Positions 17,845 through 28,143 of a stretch of DNA of 64,000 bases are shown in pieces. Every line of letters begins with the position of its first letter. Within the stretch, counting starts at the first letter, position 1. The translations under genes and the position numbers were made by a program. The stretch comes from Neisseria yangbaofengii (GTDB taxonomy: Bacteria > Pseudomonadota > Gammaproteobacteria > Burkholderiales > Neisseriaceae), in assembly GCF_014898075.1 (NCBI RefSeq), contig NZ_CP062976.1, positions 2,170,001 through 2,234,000 on the forward strand. Reading direction: 5' to 3'. The notes under the pieces are model-generated. The model was not told the origin of the DNA, did no database searches, and worked only from the letters and a program-made list of their open reading frames with translations.

Positions 17845-19098
17845 TTATTTGCTGTCGGAAGCAGCCTGTTCGGCTTCAGAGGCGGCCTGATTGTGTGCCG
17901 CAGGCATTTGAGGGGCATTTTCAGACGGCTGTTTCCACTCTTTCGGCGTAACTTTTTTCGCACCCATCATACCGGCAATCATCGTACCGTCCACCACCAC
18001 TTTATCGCCGTCCTGCAGACCGGCCGTGATAATCCAGCTGCTGCCCTGCTGCTGCGCCACCGTTACTTCGCGAGGCTCCAAACCGCCTTGGGCATTGACA
18101 ATCATCACCGTGTCTTTCGCACCCCGGGTTACCGCCTGTTGCGGCACGACAAACGCATTGGCAACATCGGCCTGATTCATCAGCACACGCACATACAGAC
18201 CCGGCAACAATACGTTATCATCATTCGGAACCGCCGCACGCAGCGTTACCTGACCGGTGGATTCATTCACAGTCGGATCGGCAAACAGCAGGCGGCCGGT
18301 TTGGCCGTACATTTTACCGTTTTCAAACTGAATGCCTACTTGGATACTGCCGTTGACGGTTTGTAATTTACCTTCGGCAATGTCTTGACGCAGCTTCATG
18401 ATGTCGGTGGCCGATTGGGTTACATTGACATACATCGGATTGGTTTGTTGAATGGTGGCCAATACGGTGGTATCGCCTGCATTCACTAACGTACCTTCAG
18501 AAACATTAGACTGCCCGATAAAACCTGAAATCGGCGCGGTAATCCGGCTGCGGCGGACATTAATACCGGCTGATTTAATCGAGGCTTTAGCCGCTTTCAC
18601 GTTGGCTTCGGCCGAACGCTTAGCCGTGATGGCCGCATCGTATTCTTGGCGGCTGATGGCATCAGCTTCAACCAACGGTTTATAGCGTGCCAAGTCGGCA
18701 TTGGCTTTGGCCAACGCAGCTTCAGCAGTGGCCAATTGCGCGCGTGCGCTTTCCAAATTGGCTTCGTAAGTGGCGCTGTCAATTTGATACAGCGGCTGTC
18801 CGGCGCGGACATAGCTGCCCTCTTGGAACAAACGTTTCTCAATAATACCGCCCACTTGCGCGCGCACTTGTGCTGTACGGACGGATTCCAAACGGCCCGG
18901 CAATTCCGTGGTCAATGAAACCGTTTGCGGATACACCGTTACCACGCCCACTTCAGGCGCACGGGCTTCTTGTTGGGCTTGGGCATTTTGACCGCCTTGT
19001 TTCTGCGCATCATCGCCTTTTCCGCAGGCCGACAAAGCCAAGGCGGTTGCTGCGGCAATTGCCGCCACACGCAGCATTTGAGAAGCATGAAGATTCAT
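17845..19098 (-). CDS. mtrC: MtrC periplasmic adaptor lipoprotein
   Basis: MtrC links MtrD to MtrE. The 417-residue protein has a lipoprotein signal (LALSACGKG) and an HlyD/AcrA-type body: barrel-sandwich strands around GRLESVRTAQVRAQVGGIIE, a coiled-coil hairpin rich in Ala (residues about 115-185), a lipoyl half with ITAPISGFIGQSNVSEG, and a beta-barrel domain. The C-terminal tail is Ala/Glu-rich and contains part of a DUS. It is the first gene of the operon, 18 bases before mtrD, and is divergent from mtrR. Confidence 0.95.
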   Translation of the reverse strand: MNLHASQMLRVAAIAAATALALSACGKGDDAQKQGGQNAQAQQEARAPEVGVVTVYPQTVSLTTELPGRLESVRTAQVRAQVGGIIEKRLFQEGSYVRAGQPLYQIDSATYEANLESARAQLATAEAALAKANADLARYKPLVEADAISRQEYDAAITAKRSAEANVKAAKASIKSAGINVRRSRITAPISGFIGQSNVSEGTLVNAGDTTVLATIQQTNPMYVNVTQSATDIMKLRQDIAEGKLQTVNGSIQVGIQFENGKMYGQTGRLLFADPTVNESTGQVTLRAAVPNDDNVLLPGLYVRVLMNQADVANAFVVPQQAVTRGAKDTVMIVNAQGGLEPREVTVAQQQGSSWIITAGLQDGDKVVVDGTMIAGMMGAKKVTPKEWKQPSENAPQMPAAHNQAASEAEQAASDSK

Positions 19099-19250
19099 TA
19101 CTTTTCCTATCGTCTTGATTGTTTATGTAAATTTATTACACACAGCCCATAAACACTACCTGCCTACTTACACGATTTGACCGGAATACAGGCAAGAAAA
19201 CATCAATGTTGTGACTAAGACATTGATTACATAAGCTGTGATTACGGTCG

Positions 19251-19300
19251 GTATTATACATACATTCTTGCATGTTATGAAATTATTTTTTATAATACGC
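19251..19300. promoter_or_regulatory. Overlapping divergent promoters of mtrR and mtrCDE
   Basis: For mtrR a TTGCAT at 19268-19273 and a TATAAT at 19291-19296 are 17 bases apart. For mtrC a TATAAT on the minus strand lies at 19253-19258 with a weak -35 near 19277. The two overlap, as in N. gonorrhoeae, where a 13-bp inverted repeat fills the mtrR spacer. Here the spacer holds only a short imperfect AAATTATTT palindrome at 19280-19288. Confidence 0.65.
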
Positions 19301-19316
19301 AGGATTTTTTACATAA

Positions 19317-19970
<654 letters not shown>

Positions 19971-20017
19971 TTTTTTCCTTTACGCCTCACAACAAAACTC
20001 CGTTAAAACACACATCA

Positions 20018-20046
20018 AAGGCCGTCTGAAACTTTCAGACGGCCTT
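20018..20046. terminator. Bidirectional DUS terminator after mtrR
   Basis: An inverted DUS pair almost without a loop lies between converging mtrR and the TPR/GT41 gene. Confidence 0.7.
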
Positions 20047-20049
20047 CTT

Positions 20050-22038
20050 TTATCTGCTACACGCATCCTGCCATATCGTTTTTACTGTATCGCACCAGTC
20101 GCGGGCAAAGGTTTCCGCATCATAAAGCGGGCTTTCCAGCACCTGCGCGCGCAAGTTTTGGCGCAATGCATTGAGTTCAGTCCAATGCGCCGAATCCGCC
20201 CAGTAAAACGCCTTTGTCAAATACTCATCAAGACGCGGGCAAACCCAGTCCGGCAAGCCCGCCGCTGACAAAAGCTGCTGCCCTTGGCGCGACAGCATAC
20301 CTTCTAAAGCCAAGGTCAGCGTCGGCACGCCCATCCACAGCGCATCCGCCGTGGTCGTACCGCCCGGAAACGGAAAACTGTCCAACACCATATCCACTTC
20401 ATGATGCGCGGCAAAATAATCTTCATAGCCGCTCATGCCGTGAAAATGCAATACGCCGTCTGAAAAGCCCAAATCGAGTAATTTTTGTTTGAACGCAATT
20501 TGCTCGCCGCTGCCTTCGGTTAAACGTGCCGTCTGAAAACGCCAGTGTGCACTTGGGTATTTTTTCGCCACCACCGCCCATGTTTTCAACACATTATCAT
20601 TCAGTTTGGTCAGATTTTGGAAGCAGCCAAACGTGATGCAGCCGTTTTTCAAGGCGGGCAATTCGTTTACCGTAATATCCAATTTCGGCACACGCATATT
20701 CAAGCGCGTGTGAGGCAGGCGGTAAACTTTTTCGCGGTAAAGCTTTTCTTCGCCTTCCGGCACGCAATACCTATCGGCAATCAGTGCCTGCATGGCCGGC
20801 AAGCCCGTGGTGGCAAAATAACCCAACCAAGCGGCCTGCACCGGCGCGGCTTGCGCGGCAAACACGCCCATGCGGTGACCGGCGGTATGGCCGTTTAAAT
20901 CAATCAAAATATCAATGGCGTCTGAAGCGATTTGCGCCATCACCTGTTCATCAGACCAATCGTCAATCTTATGCCACGCCCGAAAGGTCGGACGGATGGT
21001 TTCGCTTAATGCGTCAAAAACCGGCGAGTTGGCATAGGCCGTCCAATCAAACTGCTTGGCCGCTTCGGAACACAATAAACCCTGCGCAAACATACCCACC
21101 GGATGATGGCGTAAATCCGACGACACCAGCCCGATGTGCAGCCTGTCTTTCGGCTGAATTTCATGCACGCATACATTTTTCGCCTGCGCCGCATACAAAT
21201 CGCCCAAGCGGAAACTCTCTGCCGCGCCCTGCTCTGCCTGCCCCAAAATATACAGGCGGTTCAAGGCCAAATCGCTTTGTGCTTCGATACTGTCCGGCCG
21301 CAGCGCCACCGCCCGTGCCAAAGCGTCGCACGCTTCTTCATATTTCTGCTGAAAATGCCGCATTTTCGCCAAGCCGTACCAAGCATCGTAATTCTGCTCA
21401 TCCAGCGCCAATGCTTTAAGATAACTTGATTCCGCCGGTGCATAACGTTTCAGACGGCGTCTTGCCCACGCATTGCCCAACCAAATATCCGCACGATCGG
21501 GCTGCTGTGCCAATAAGGCCGTCTGAAACGTATCGGCCTCGGCAAAATTCTGTGCATTAAACGCCAACATCGCCGCATATTCCAAACCATCCACATCATT
21601 CGGTTTCAACGCCAAAAACGCCTTTACCGCCTGCAAGCCTTCCGCATTGCGCCCCGCATCATTGAGCGTCAACACCAAATTCCAATGCGCCTCGGCATGA
21701 TCCGGCTTCAGTTCCAATGCCTTGCGCAAATATTGCTCCGCCAAAGCCCATTTTTTCAGGCGGCGGCAGGCATTGCCCAAATTGTTCAATACCGAATGGC
21801 TTTTCTTCGCTTCCGGAATCTTCTGCCACATCGCCACCGCTTCTTCTTCGCGGTTTGACTGCGCCAAAATCACCCCCGCCATATTCAACACAGCATCCTG
21901 CTGCGGATAAAATTTCAACAACCCATGCACCTTATCCAAGGCCGTCTGAAAATCCTGCCGCTGATACGCGGCCAAAACTTCATTAAACCCCGCTTTCAAA
22001 TCCGGCTTGGCCGATTGTTTGACAGATTTATTTTTCAT
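20050..22038 (-). CDS. TPR protein with GT41 (O-GlcNAc transferase-like) domain
   Basis: The 662-residue product has tetratricopeptide repeats over about residues 10-290 (for example GNACRRLKKWALAEQYLRKAL and YDAWYGLAKMRHFQQKYEEA). A glycosyltransferase-41-type C-terminal half follows: RLHIGLVSSDLRHHPVGMFA, IDILIDLNGHTAGHRMGVFA, FGCFQNLTKLND and DSFPFPGGTTTADALWMGVPTLTL. Eukaryotic OGT and bacterial homologues transfer a sugar from UDP- or similar donors to proteins. No signal peptide is seen, so it should act in the cytoplasm. The protein target and donor are unknown. DUS segments inside encode FQTAL and similar words. Confidence 0.85.
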   Translation of the reverse strand: MKNKSVKQSAKPDLKAGFNEVLAAYQRQDFQTALDKVHGLLKFYPQQDAVLNMAGVILAQSNREEEAVAMWQKIPEAKKSHSVLNNLGNACRRLKKWALAEQYLRKALELKPDHAEAHWNLVLTLNDAGRNAEGLQAVKAFLALKPNDVDGLEYAAMLAFNAQNFAEADTFQTALLAQQPDRADIWLGNAWARRRLKRYAPAESSYLKALALDEQNYDAWYGLAKMRHFQQKYEEACDALARAVALRPDSIEAQSDLALNRLYILGQAEQGAAESFRLGDLYAAQAKNVCVHEIQPKDRLHIGLVSSDLRHHPVGMFAQGLLCSEAAKQFDWTAYANSPVFDALSETIRPTFRAWHKIDDWSDEQVMAQIASDAIDILIDLNGHTAGHRMGVFAAQAAPVQAAWLGYFATTGLPAMQALIADRYCVPEGEEKLYREKVYRLPHTRLNMRVPKLDITVNELPALKNGCITFGCFQNLTKLNDNVLKTWAVVAKKYPSAHWRFQTARLTEGSGEQIAFKQKLLDLGFSDGVLHFHGMSGYEDYFAAHHEVDMVLDSFPFPGGTTTADALWMGVPTLTLALEGMLSRQGQQLLSAAGLPDWVCPRLDEYLTKAFYWADSAHWTELNALRQNLRAQVLESPLYDAETFARDWCDTVKTIWQDACSR

Positions 22039-22082
22039 GTTGCCCCGTTATGACGAATATGCCGAAGCATTATTTTAAAGGA

Positions 22083-22120
22083 AAAGGCCGTCTGAAAAAC
22101 TATTTTTTCAGACGGCCTTT
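22083..22120. terminator. DUS hairpin upstream of hicA
   Basis: A 17-bp DUS stem lies between the 5' end of the GT41 gene and the hicAB region. It may insulate the TA promoter. Confidence 0.55.
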
Positions 22121-22207
22121 ATATGACTACCCATAATTAACCTATCACAAGCCATTGCATTGCGCTTTGATTTCCGATAAAGTAGTACCAAAATACGGTA
22201 TCAAATT

Positions 22208-22461
22208 ATGAAGAAAAAACACCAAAAACCCTAGCCTTAATTTTCAAACGGCCTGTATCGGGCAACATTAAATGGGCAGACATCGAGGCACTGTTTCAAG
22301 AACTCGGCGCGGACATTCAAGAACGTGAAGACAGCCGTATCGCTGTGATTCTGTTTGGACAAGTTCAAGTTTTCCATCGTCTGCATCCGAATCCCGATAC
22401 CGACAAAGGCGCAGTTGCCGCCGTAAGAAAATGGTTCGAAGCCAACGGAGTAAAACCATGA
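22208..22461 (+). pseudogene. hicA: HicA-type toxin gene with an early frameshift
   Basis: The ATG at 22208 opens MKKKHQKP and then meets TAG at once. In the neighbouring frame the remainder reads LALIFKRPVSGNIKWADIEA, then ELGADIQEREDSRIAVILFG, FHRLHPNPDTDKGAVAAV and RKWFEANGVKP up to a TGA at 22461. This is a complete HicA mRNA-interferase-like chain with its catalytic His region (VFHRLHP). One missing A in the A5 run at 22224-22228 explains the break. The stop overlaps the hicB start by ATGA. It is either a dead toxin, a sequencing slip in the run, or slippage-prone expression. Confidence 0.8.
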
Positions 22462-22784
22462 ACAACATCATGATCATCAACGGCCGCAAAGCCGTCATCC
22501 AATACGACCCTGAAACTGAAATGCTGCGCGGCGAATTTATCGGCCTCAACGGCGGTGCAGATTTTTATGCAGACAACGTAGCCGACTTACATAAAGAAGG
22601 TGCGGTAAGTTTGCAAACTTTTCTTGATGTCTGCGCAGAACAAGGTTTAGAGCCTTACAAACACTATTCCGGCCACTTCAATGTGCGCGTCAGCCCGAAA
22701 ATCCACGCTGCTGCCGCTGCCGCCAGCAACATCAGTTTGAATGAATGGATTAACCAGACTTTAGAACGTGCGGTTCAAGCCTGA
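22458..22784 (+). CDS. hicB: HicB-family antitoxin
   Basis: This is a 108-residue HicB. The N-terminal half (IQYDPETEMLRGEFIGLNGGADFYADNVADL) is the degenerate RNase-H-like fold that caps HicA, and the C-terminal SNISLNEWINQTLERAV is a ribbon-helix-helix DNA-binding unit that would repress the operon. It begins four bases before the end of the broken hicA frame (ATGA overlap), the normal operon layout. A weak inverted repeat TACC-n7-GGTA lies just upstream of hicA at 22186-22200. The antitoxin itself looks intact. Confidence 0.9.
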   Translation: MNNIMIINGRKAVIQYDPETEMLRGEFIGLNGGADFYADNVADLHKEGAVSLQTFLDVCAEQGLEPYKHYSGHFNVRVSPKIHAAAAAASNISLNEWINQTLERAVQA

Positions 22785-22803
22785 TTAACTTTCGGTATCG
22801 AAA

Positions 22804-22837
22804 AGGCCGTCTGAAAAACTAGTTTTTCAGACGGCCT
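22804..22837. terminator. Perfect 34-bp DUS palindrome
   Basis: The two DUS arms meet without any loop (centre ACT-AGT). It separates the converging hicB and ettA genes and can act in both directions. Confidence 0.75.
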
Positions 22838-22855
22838 CTTTATCGCCCATTCAAA

Positions 22856-24529
<1,674 letters not shown>

Positions 24530-24800
24530 AAATTTTCTCGCTTAATGGTTACTTTTTTCAGACGGCCTTGATGCGGCTATAGGCCGTTTGAAACAGAAAT
24601 TTCAGACTTCTTGATTCTAACCGAAAATCAGCTTTCCGTAAGGCTTTAAACACAATCAGGCCGTCTGAAAAGCCGCTTACTTTAAAACGACACCTTGATT
24701 TTTATTAAAATTTTTCAGACGAGAGGCTGCGTTTATGCGGATTTTGAATAATGTTCGATTTATGTTATGGTAAAAGCAGTTGGAAATTTGTACCAAAAAT
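24530..24800. other. Intergenic stretch with degenerate DUS copies
   Basis: Between ettA and the Correia-type repeat there is an imperfect DUS pair near 24561-24592 (one arm GGCCGTTTGAAA), a single DUS at about 24659 and AT-rich sequence. No gene is seen. Confidence 0.5.
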
Positions 24801-24905
24801 TATAGTGATTCACTTTAAAATAGGACAAGGCGGTGAGCCGAAGACAGTATAGATAATACTGCTAGACGAACCAACGCCGTACTATTTTAAAGTGGATTCA
24901 CTATA
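24801..24905. repeat. Short Correia-type repeat (copy 1)
   Basis: A 105-bp element runs between inverted ends TATAGTG(G)ATTCACTTTAAA. Its core (GGACAAGGCGGTGAGCCGAA, AGACAGTATAGATAATAC and AACGCCGTACTATTTTAAAG) matches the other two copies at 29398 and 56770. One G is missing in the left end. Correia elements of pathogens start TATAGTGGATTAA, so these carry TTCAC in place of TTAA. It lies 17 bases before the betB remnant. Confidence 0.85.
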
Positions 24906-24921
24906 AAAACGATTATTGTGA

Positions 24922-25488
24922 ATGGTTCATCATGCGTATATCAACGGGGCACACGTCGCACCGAATCCGAATGCCGGCACCTTCGGCAACATCAATCCGG
25001 CCAACGGCGAAATCCTTGCCCTTGTGCAGGAAAGCGATGAGGCCGAAATCGAATGCGCAGTTCAGACGGCCATCGAAGGCCGGAAATTTTCGGCGGCATT
25101 GACGTCGGTTGAACGCAGCCGCATCCTACTCAAAGCGTTTGAACAAAAAATCATTGGGCGCGTGAATCGAATCCATATCGGCAACCCGCTCGAAGAAACC
25201 ACCAATTTCGATCCTTTGGCCAGCTTTCCGCACGTGGAAAAAGTGTTGGATTACATCGAACGCGGCAAGCAGGAAGATACCACGCTGTTAACCGGCGTCG
25301 GCCGTCTGAAAGCCGGTATCTGCCGGCTCAATGCATGGGGCGAATCACCGGTGCAAATGCCGACGGGCGGCTGCAAACAATCGGACATCGACCGAGAAAA
25401 CGGCGTTCAAACCCTAATGCACTACACCCGAACCAAATCGGTTTGGTGGATTTGGGCGAATTCCAATCGATGCTTTAAGGCCGTCTGA
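24922..25488 (+). pseudogene. betB: betB (betaine aldehyde dehydrogenase) with two large in-frame deletions
   Basis: The reading frame begins like BetB (AYINGAHV, NINPANGEILALVQES, ERSRILLKA). It jumps to the middle (FEQKIIGRVNRI, TNFDPLASFPHVEKVLDYI) and jumps again to the end (AGICRLNAWGESPVQMPTGG, RENGVQTLMHYT). The missing parts hold the NAD-binding region and the catalytic Cys and Glu, so it cannot work. The second junction falls exactly in a DUS at 25310-25320. Near 25440 one base is lost, which shifts the last codons; the native stop would be at 25478. The frame stays open by chance for 188 codons. Confidence 0.85.
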
Positions 25489-25536
25489 AAACAAACCGTT
25501 TTACCGAACAATCCAAATAAAGAAGGAAAAATAAAA

Positions 25537-25872
25537 ATGAGCCACCCCACCCAACAACGCCTTAACGAAATCCAAGCCCTGTACCGCGAATGGACAGAGT
25601 TGCTGCCCAAGCTCGAAGAGGCACGCCGAGACTGGCAGCGCGGCGATGCAATTATGCTCGAGCTGGCGGCGTTTTACTTCGGCGGCGAATACCTTGCCTG
25701 CTTGGAAGCCGAAGAACAAGGTTGGCAGCCCGATTTAACCACGCAGGGCGAATACAGCGTATTGAGCGAAGATGCGTTGTGGAATGCCCACGGCGACCAG
25801 CAAACGCTGGCATGGCAGTGGATGCGCGACTGCATCGAAACGCTCGACCGCGACCGCAGCCACAGCGGCTGA
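25537..25872 (+). CDS. DUF4298-family protein
   Basis: The product is a 111-residue acidic, helical cytoplasmic protein (RLNEIQALYREWTELLPKLE, AAFYFGGEYLACLEAEEQGW, LSEDALWNAHGDQQTLAWQW). It fits DUF4298 from memory. Function unknown. The ATG follows AGAAGGAAAAATAAAA. It is intact even though it lies between the betB and betA remnants, so it is either under selection or a later arrival. The transcript would share the betB-side promoter, if any. Confidence 0.75.
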   Translation: MSHPTQQRLNEIQALYREWTELLPKLEEARRDWQRGDAIMLELAAFYFGGEYLACLEAEEQGWQPDLTTQGEYSVLSEDALWNAHGDQQTLAWQWMRDCIETLDRDRSHSG

Positions 25873-25937
25873 AGCATTTCAGACGGCCTCAAATCATTTT
25901 CCGTCAAACCGGTAACAAGAAAGAGGCAGAAGGTGAT

Positions 25938-26058
25938 TTGAATCCGACTTTAAAATCCGCCTACGACTACATCATCATCGGTGCAGGCAGCGCAGACGCG
26001 GTATTGGCGGCGCGTTTGACCGAAACGGCAAACGTGCGCGGTGTGCGTTTCGAGCATC
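25938..26058 (+). pseudogene. betA: betA (choline dehydrogenase) 5' fragment
   Basis: A short stretch encodes YDYIIIGAGSADAVLAARLT, the FAD-binding start of choline dehydrogenase (BetA normally has GAGSAGNVLA), followed by ETANVRG. The homology stops at a DUS hairpin at 26059. The remaining 500 or so codons of the enzyme are gone. With the betB relic it marks a lost choline-to-glycine-betaine pathway. Confidence 0.75.
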
Positions 26059-26092
26059 AAGGCCGTCTGAAAAACGCTTTTCAGACGGCCTT
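26059..26092. repeat. Inverted DUS at the betA break
   Basis: A 15-bp inverted DUS pair with a short loop lies exactly where the betA homology ends. Confidence 0.65.
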
Positions 26093-26116
26093 TTATTATA
26101 TGGTGCAATCAATTCA

Positions 26117-26416
26117 CTATACGGTTTCTTTTTGCTCTGCCTTATCCGCGGCTTTACAATCTTGCCCACGTTTTTCACGCTGCTGGTGCATCATTTTGCG
26201 CGCTTCCCGATTACGGCGGGATTTTTCGATTCTATCCGAAATACGTTGATTAAGCGTTTTCCGGGCGTTTGGCGGCAATCACATCATCTGCCGCTTGGTT
26301 CAAAGTCACATTGTTCAGCTCGAATGCCGGCGCTTTATCCAAAAAAGCGCGGCGTTAACGGAAGCGTCGAGCTCCAACACCGGCATCTATCATAAAAACC
26401 GGCTTGCGTTGTTCAT
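26117..26416 (-). pseudogene. Decayed leftward gene, unknown
   Basis: A good ribosome site (AAAGGAGAACGAT then ATG at 26416) starts a frame that stops after eight codons. Downstream, pieces in different frames look like real protein: VLELDASVNAAL, LDKAPAFELNNVTLNQAADD and a charged helix RISDRIEKSRRNREARKMMH followed by QQREKRG. At least two frameshifts are needed to join them; one may lie in a T6 run. I do not recognise the family. It ends near the bet remnants and is probably part of the same decayed region. Confidence 0.5.
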
Positions 26417-26480
26417 ATCGTTCTCCTTTACGTCTGCTTCAGACGGCCTTGAATCCATGCCTTGCCTGACGGCTTTATGA

Positions 26481-26498
26481 TATAGTGAATCCACTATA
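26481..26498. repeat. Fused Correia-type ends without core
   Basis: TATAGTGAATCCACTATA is a near-palindrome made of the two terminal repeats of the Correia-type element joined head to head. The 90-bp core is missing, so this could be a deletion scar or an excision footprint. Confidence 0.6.
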
Positions 26499-26546
26499 AT
26501 TCCGCCGTTCGAATGCATGCGCTTTCTTGGCTCAACCCGTATGCAA

Positions 26547-26584
26547 AGGCCGTCTGAAAAGGATAACGACTTTTCAGACGGCCT
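26547..26584. terminator. DUS terminator of murI
   Basis: A 14-bp inverted DUS stem lies 24 bases past the murI stop on the leftward transcript. Confidence 0.7.
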
Positions 26585-26607
26585 GAGGTTTTTATCATTT
26601 TATTCGG

Positions 26608-27417
26608 TTAACCCAAGGTCACCATTTCAATCTTTTCCATACTGCGGCCCAAAAAACGCTCGCCGATGGTACGGAAACGCAGCGGAATATCGCTGACGTA
26701 AAAGCGGTAATCCGGCGCAGGATTGTCGGTATTGAGCAACCCGGCTTCGGCCAAGGCTTTGGCGACGGCTTCGGCCGTGGTGATGGCAGAATCGACCAAA
26801 GTCACATTCGGCGCTTCTTGGCTGATGAGCGGCTTGAGCAGCGGAAAGTGGGTGCAGCCCAACACCAGCGTGTCAATGCCGTCTACCAGCAAAGGTTTTA
26901 AATACTCGCGCGCTGTCAGGCGGGTCACTTCGTGATCGAGCCAACCCTCCTCTACCAACGGCACCAGCAAAGGCGAGGCTTGCGTGCGCACCAAGGTATC
27001 GGCATTTCGCGCATGAATGGCGCGGGCGTAGGCATTGCTGTTGACGGTGGTATTGGTGGCGATGATGCCGATTTTATTGTTGCGCGTGGTCGCCAACGCG
27101 GCTTCGGCACCGGCGGAAATCACGTCCAACACAGGCATATTGCCGGCTTTTTGGCGGATTTTCGTGCCGGCGGCCGCGGCAATGGTGTTGCAGGCGATGA
27201 CCAAGGCTTTGACATCGTGTTCCAACAAGAAATCAACGATTTGCAGGGAAAAGGTTTCGATGGTGGCACGCGATTTGGTGCCGTAGGGCACGCGGGCGGT
27301 GTCGCCGAAATAGACGATGTTTTCCATCGGCAGCCGCTCCATCAACGCGCGGACATTGGTCAGGCCGCCGACGCCGGAATCGAATACGCCGATGGGGCGT
27401 TGTTTGCTGATATTCAT
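26608..27417 (-). CDS. murI: Glutamate racemase
   Basis: MurI converts L- to D-glutamate for peptidoglycan. The 269-residue protein has the family start IGVFDSGVGGLTNVRAL, both catalytic cysteines (VIACNTIAAA and LVLGCTHFPLL) and the usual GDTARVPYGTKS loop. The enzyme is cytoplasmic. The gene is on its own, divergent from tsaE. No strong ribosome site is seen before the ATG. Confidence 0.96.
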   Translation of the reverse strand: MNISKQRPIGVFDSGVGGLTNVRALMERLPMENIVYFGDTARVPYGTKSRATIETFSLQIVDFLLEHDVKALVIACNTIAAAAGTKIRQKAGNMPVLDVISAGAEAALATTRNNKIGIIATNTTVNSNAYARAIHARNADTLVRTQASPLLVPLVEEGWLDHEVTRLTAREYLKPLLVDGIDTLVLGCTHFPLLKPLISQEAPNVTLVDSAITTAEAVAKALAEAGLLNTDNPAPDYRFYVSDIPLRFRTIGERFLGRSMEKIEMVTLG

Positions 27418-27672
27418 GATTGGTGGTTAAAAGTCGATATGGCAGTTATTGTACACGCTTTCAGACGGCATTTTAATAGCCGTTTCGGCTCTCTATCATT
27501 CAAGCCATTCATGCAGGCCGTCTGAACCCATTCGGCTGAATTTGTGAAAAAGAAGCGCTCCACCGCCCGGGTTTTACGCCAATTTTATCTAAATTTATCA
27601 TTCATAAGGTTTGCAAATCTGCCGGATTCCATCATAATTTACGCTTTATCCCACAATAAGAAGGCCGATTTG

Positions 27673-28143
27673 ATGACTGATGGTGCGGGTGTAAGCCGTT
27701 TTCTCGCCGACGAAGAAGCGACTTTGGCGCTGGGCGCAAGCTGGGCACAATCGCTGAATGCACCGTTGGTGGTTTATCTGCAAGGCGGCTTGGGCGCGGG
27801 CAAAACCACACTGACACGCGGTTTGCTGCGCGGCTTAGGGCATCAGGGTGCGGTAAAAAGCCCGACTTATGCCATTGTCGAATCCTACCCGCTCGCCGAT
27901 TTTACGCTGCACCATTTCGATCTCTACCGCTTCAGCACGCCTGAAGAATGGGAAGATGCGGGCTTAGACGATTTATTCGACGGCCAAAGCGTTTGCCTGA
28001 TCGAATGGCCGCAGCAAGGCGGCGAATTTACGCCTGCCGCAGACATTACCCTTTCATTAAATCACGCGGAACACGGCAGAACGGTGACGTTCACCGCCCA
28101 CACCTCTCACGGCCGGAAAAGTTTGGAAGCATGGTTAAACTGA
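27673..28143 (+). CDS. tsaE: TsaE, tRNA t6A biosynthesis ATPase
   Basis: TsaE is the ATPase partner of TsaB/TsaD in making N6-threonylcarbamoyl-adenosine at tRNA position 37. The 156-residue protein has Walker A QGGLGAGKTTLTRGL, the KSPTYAIVESY switch, HHFDLYR and LIEWPQQGG. I chose the ATG at 27673, which gives the usual length; the frame is open upstream to 27544 but that part is not conserved in type. The end overlaps the amiC start by 13 bases. Confidence 0.93.
   Translation: MTDGAGVSRFLADEEATLALGASWAQSLNAPLVVYLQGGLGAGKTTLTRGLLRGLGHQGAVKSPTYAIVESYPLADFTLHHFDLYRFSTPEEWEDAGLDDLFDGQSVCLIEWPQQGGEFTPAADITLSLNHAEHGRTVTFTAHTSHGRKSLEAWLN

Noticed and set aside
15619-18366. A 915-codon open frame on the plus strand opposite mtrD and mtrC
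   Set aside because: It is antisense to a clear RND pump. The translation is His/Arg/Gln-rich with no domain or signal, as expected for the complement of a GC-biased gene.
27948-28130. A long N-terminal extension of AmiC inside tsaE
   Set aside because: It is out of phase with tsaE but overlaps it fully, and the Tat signal clearly starts at 28131.
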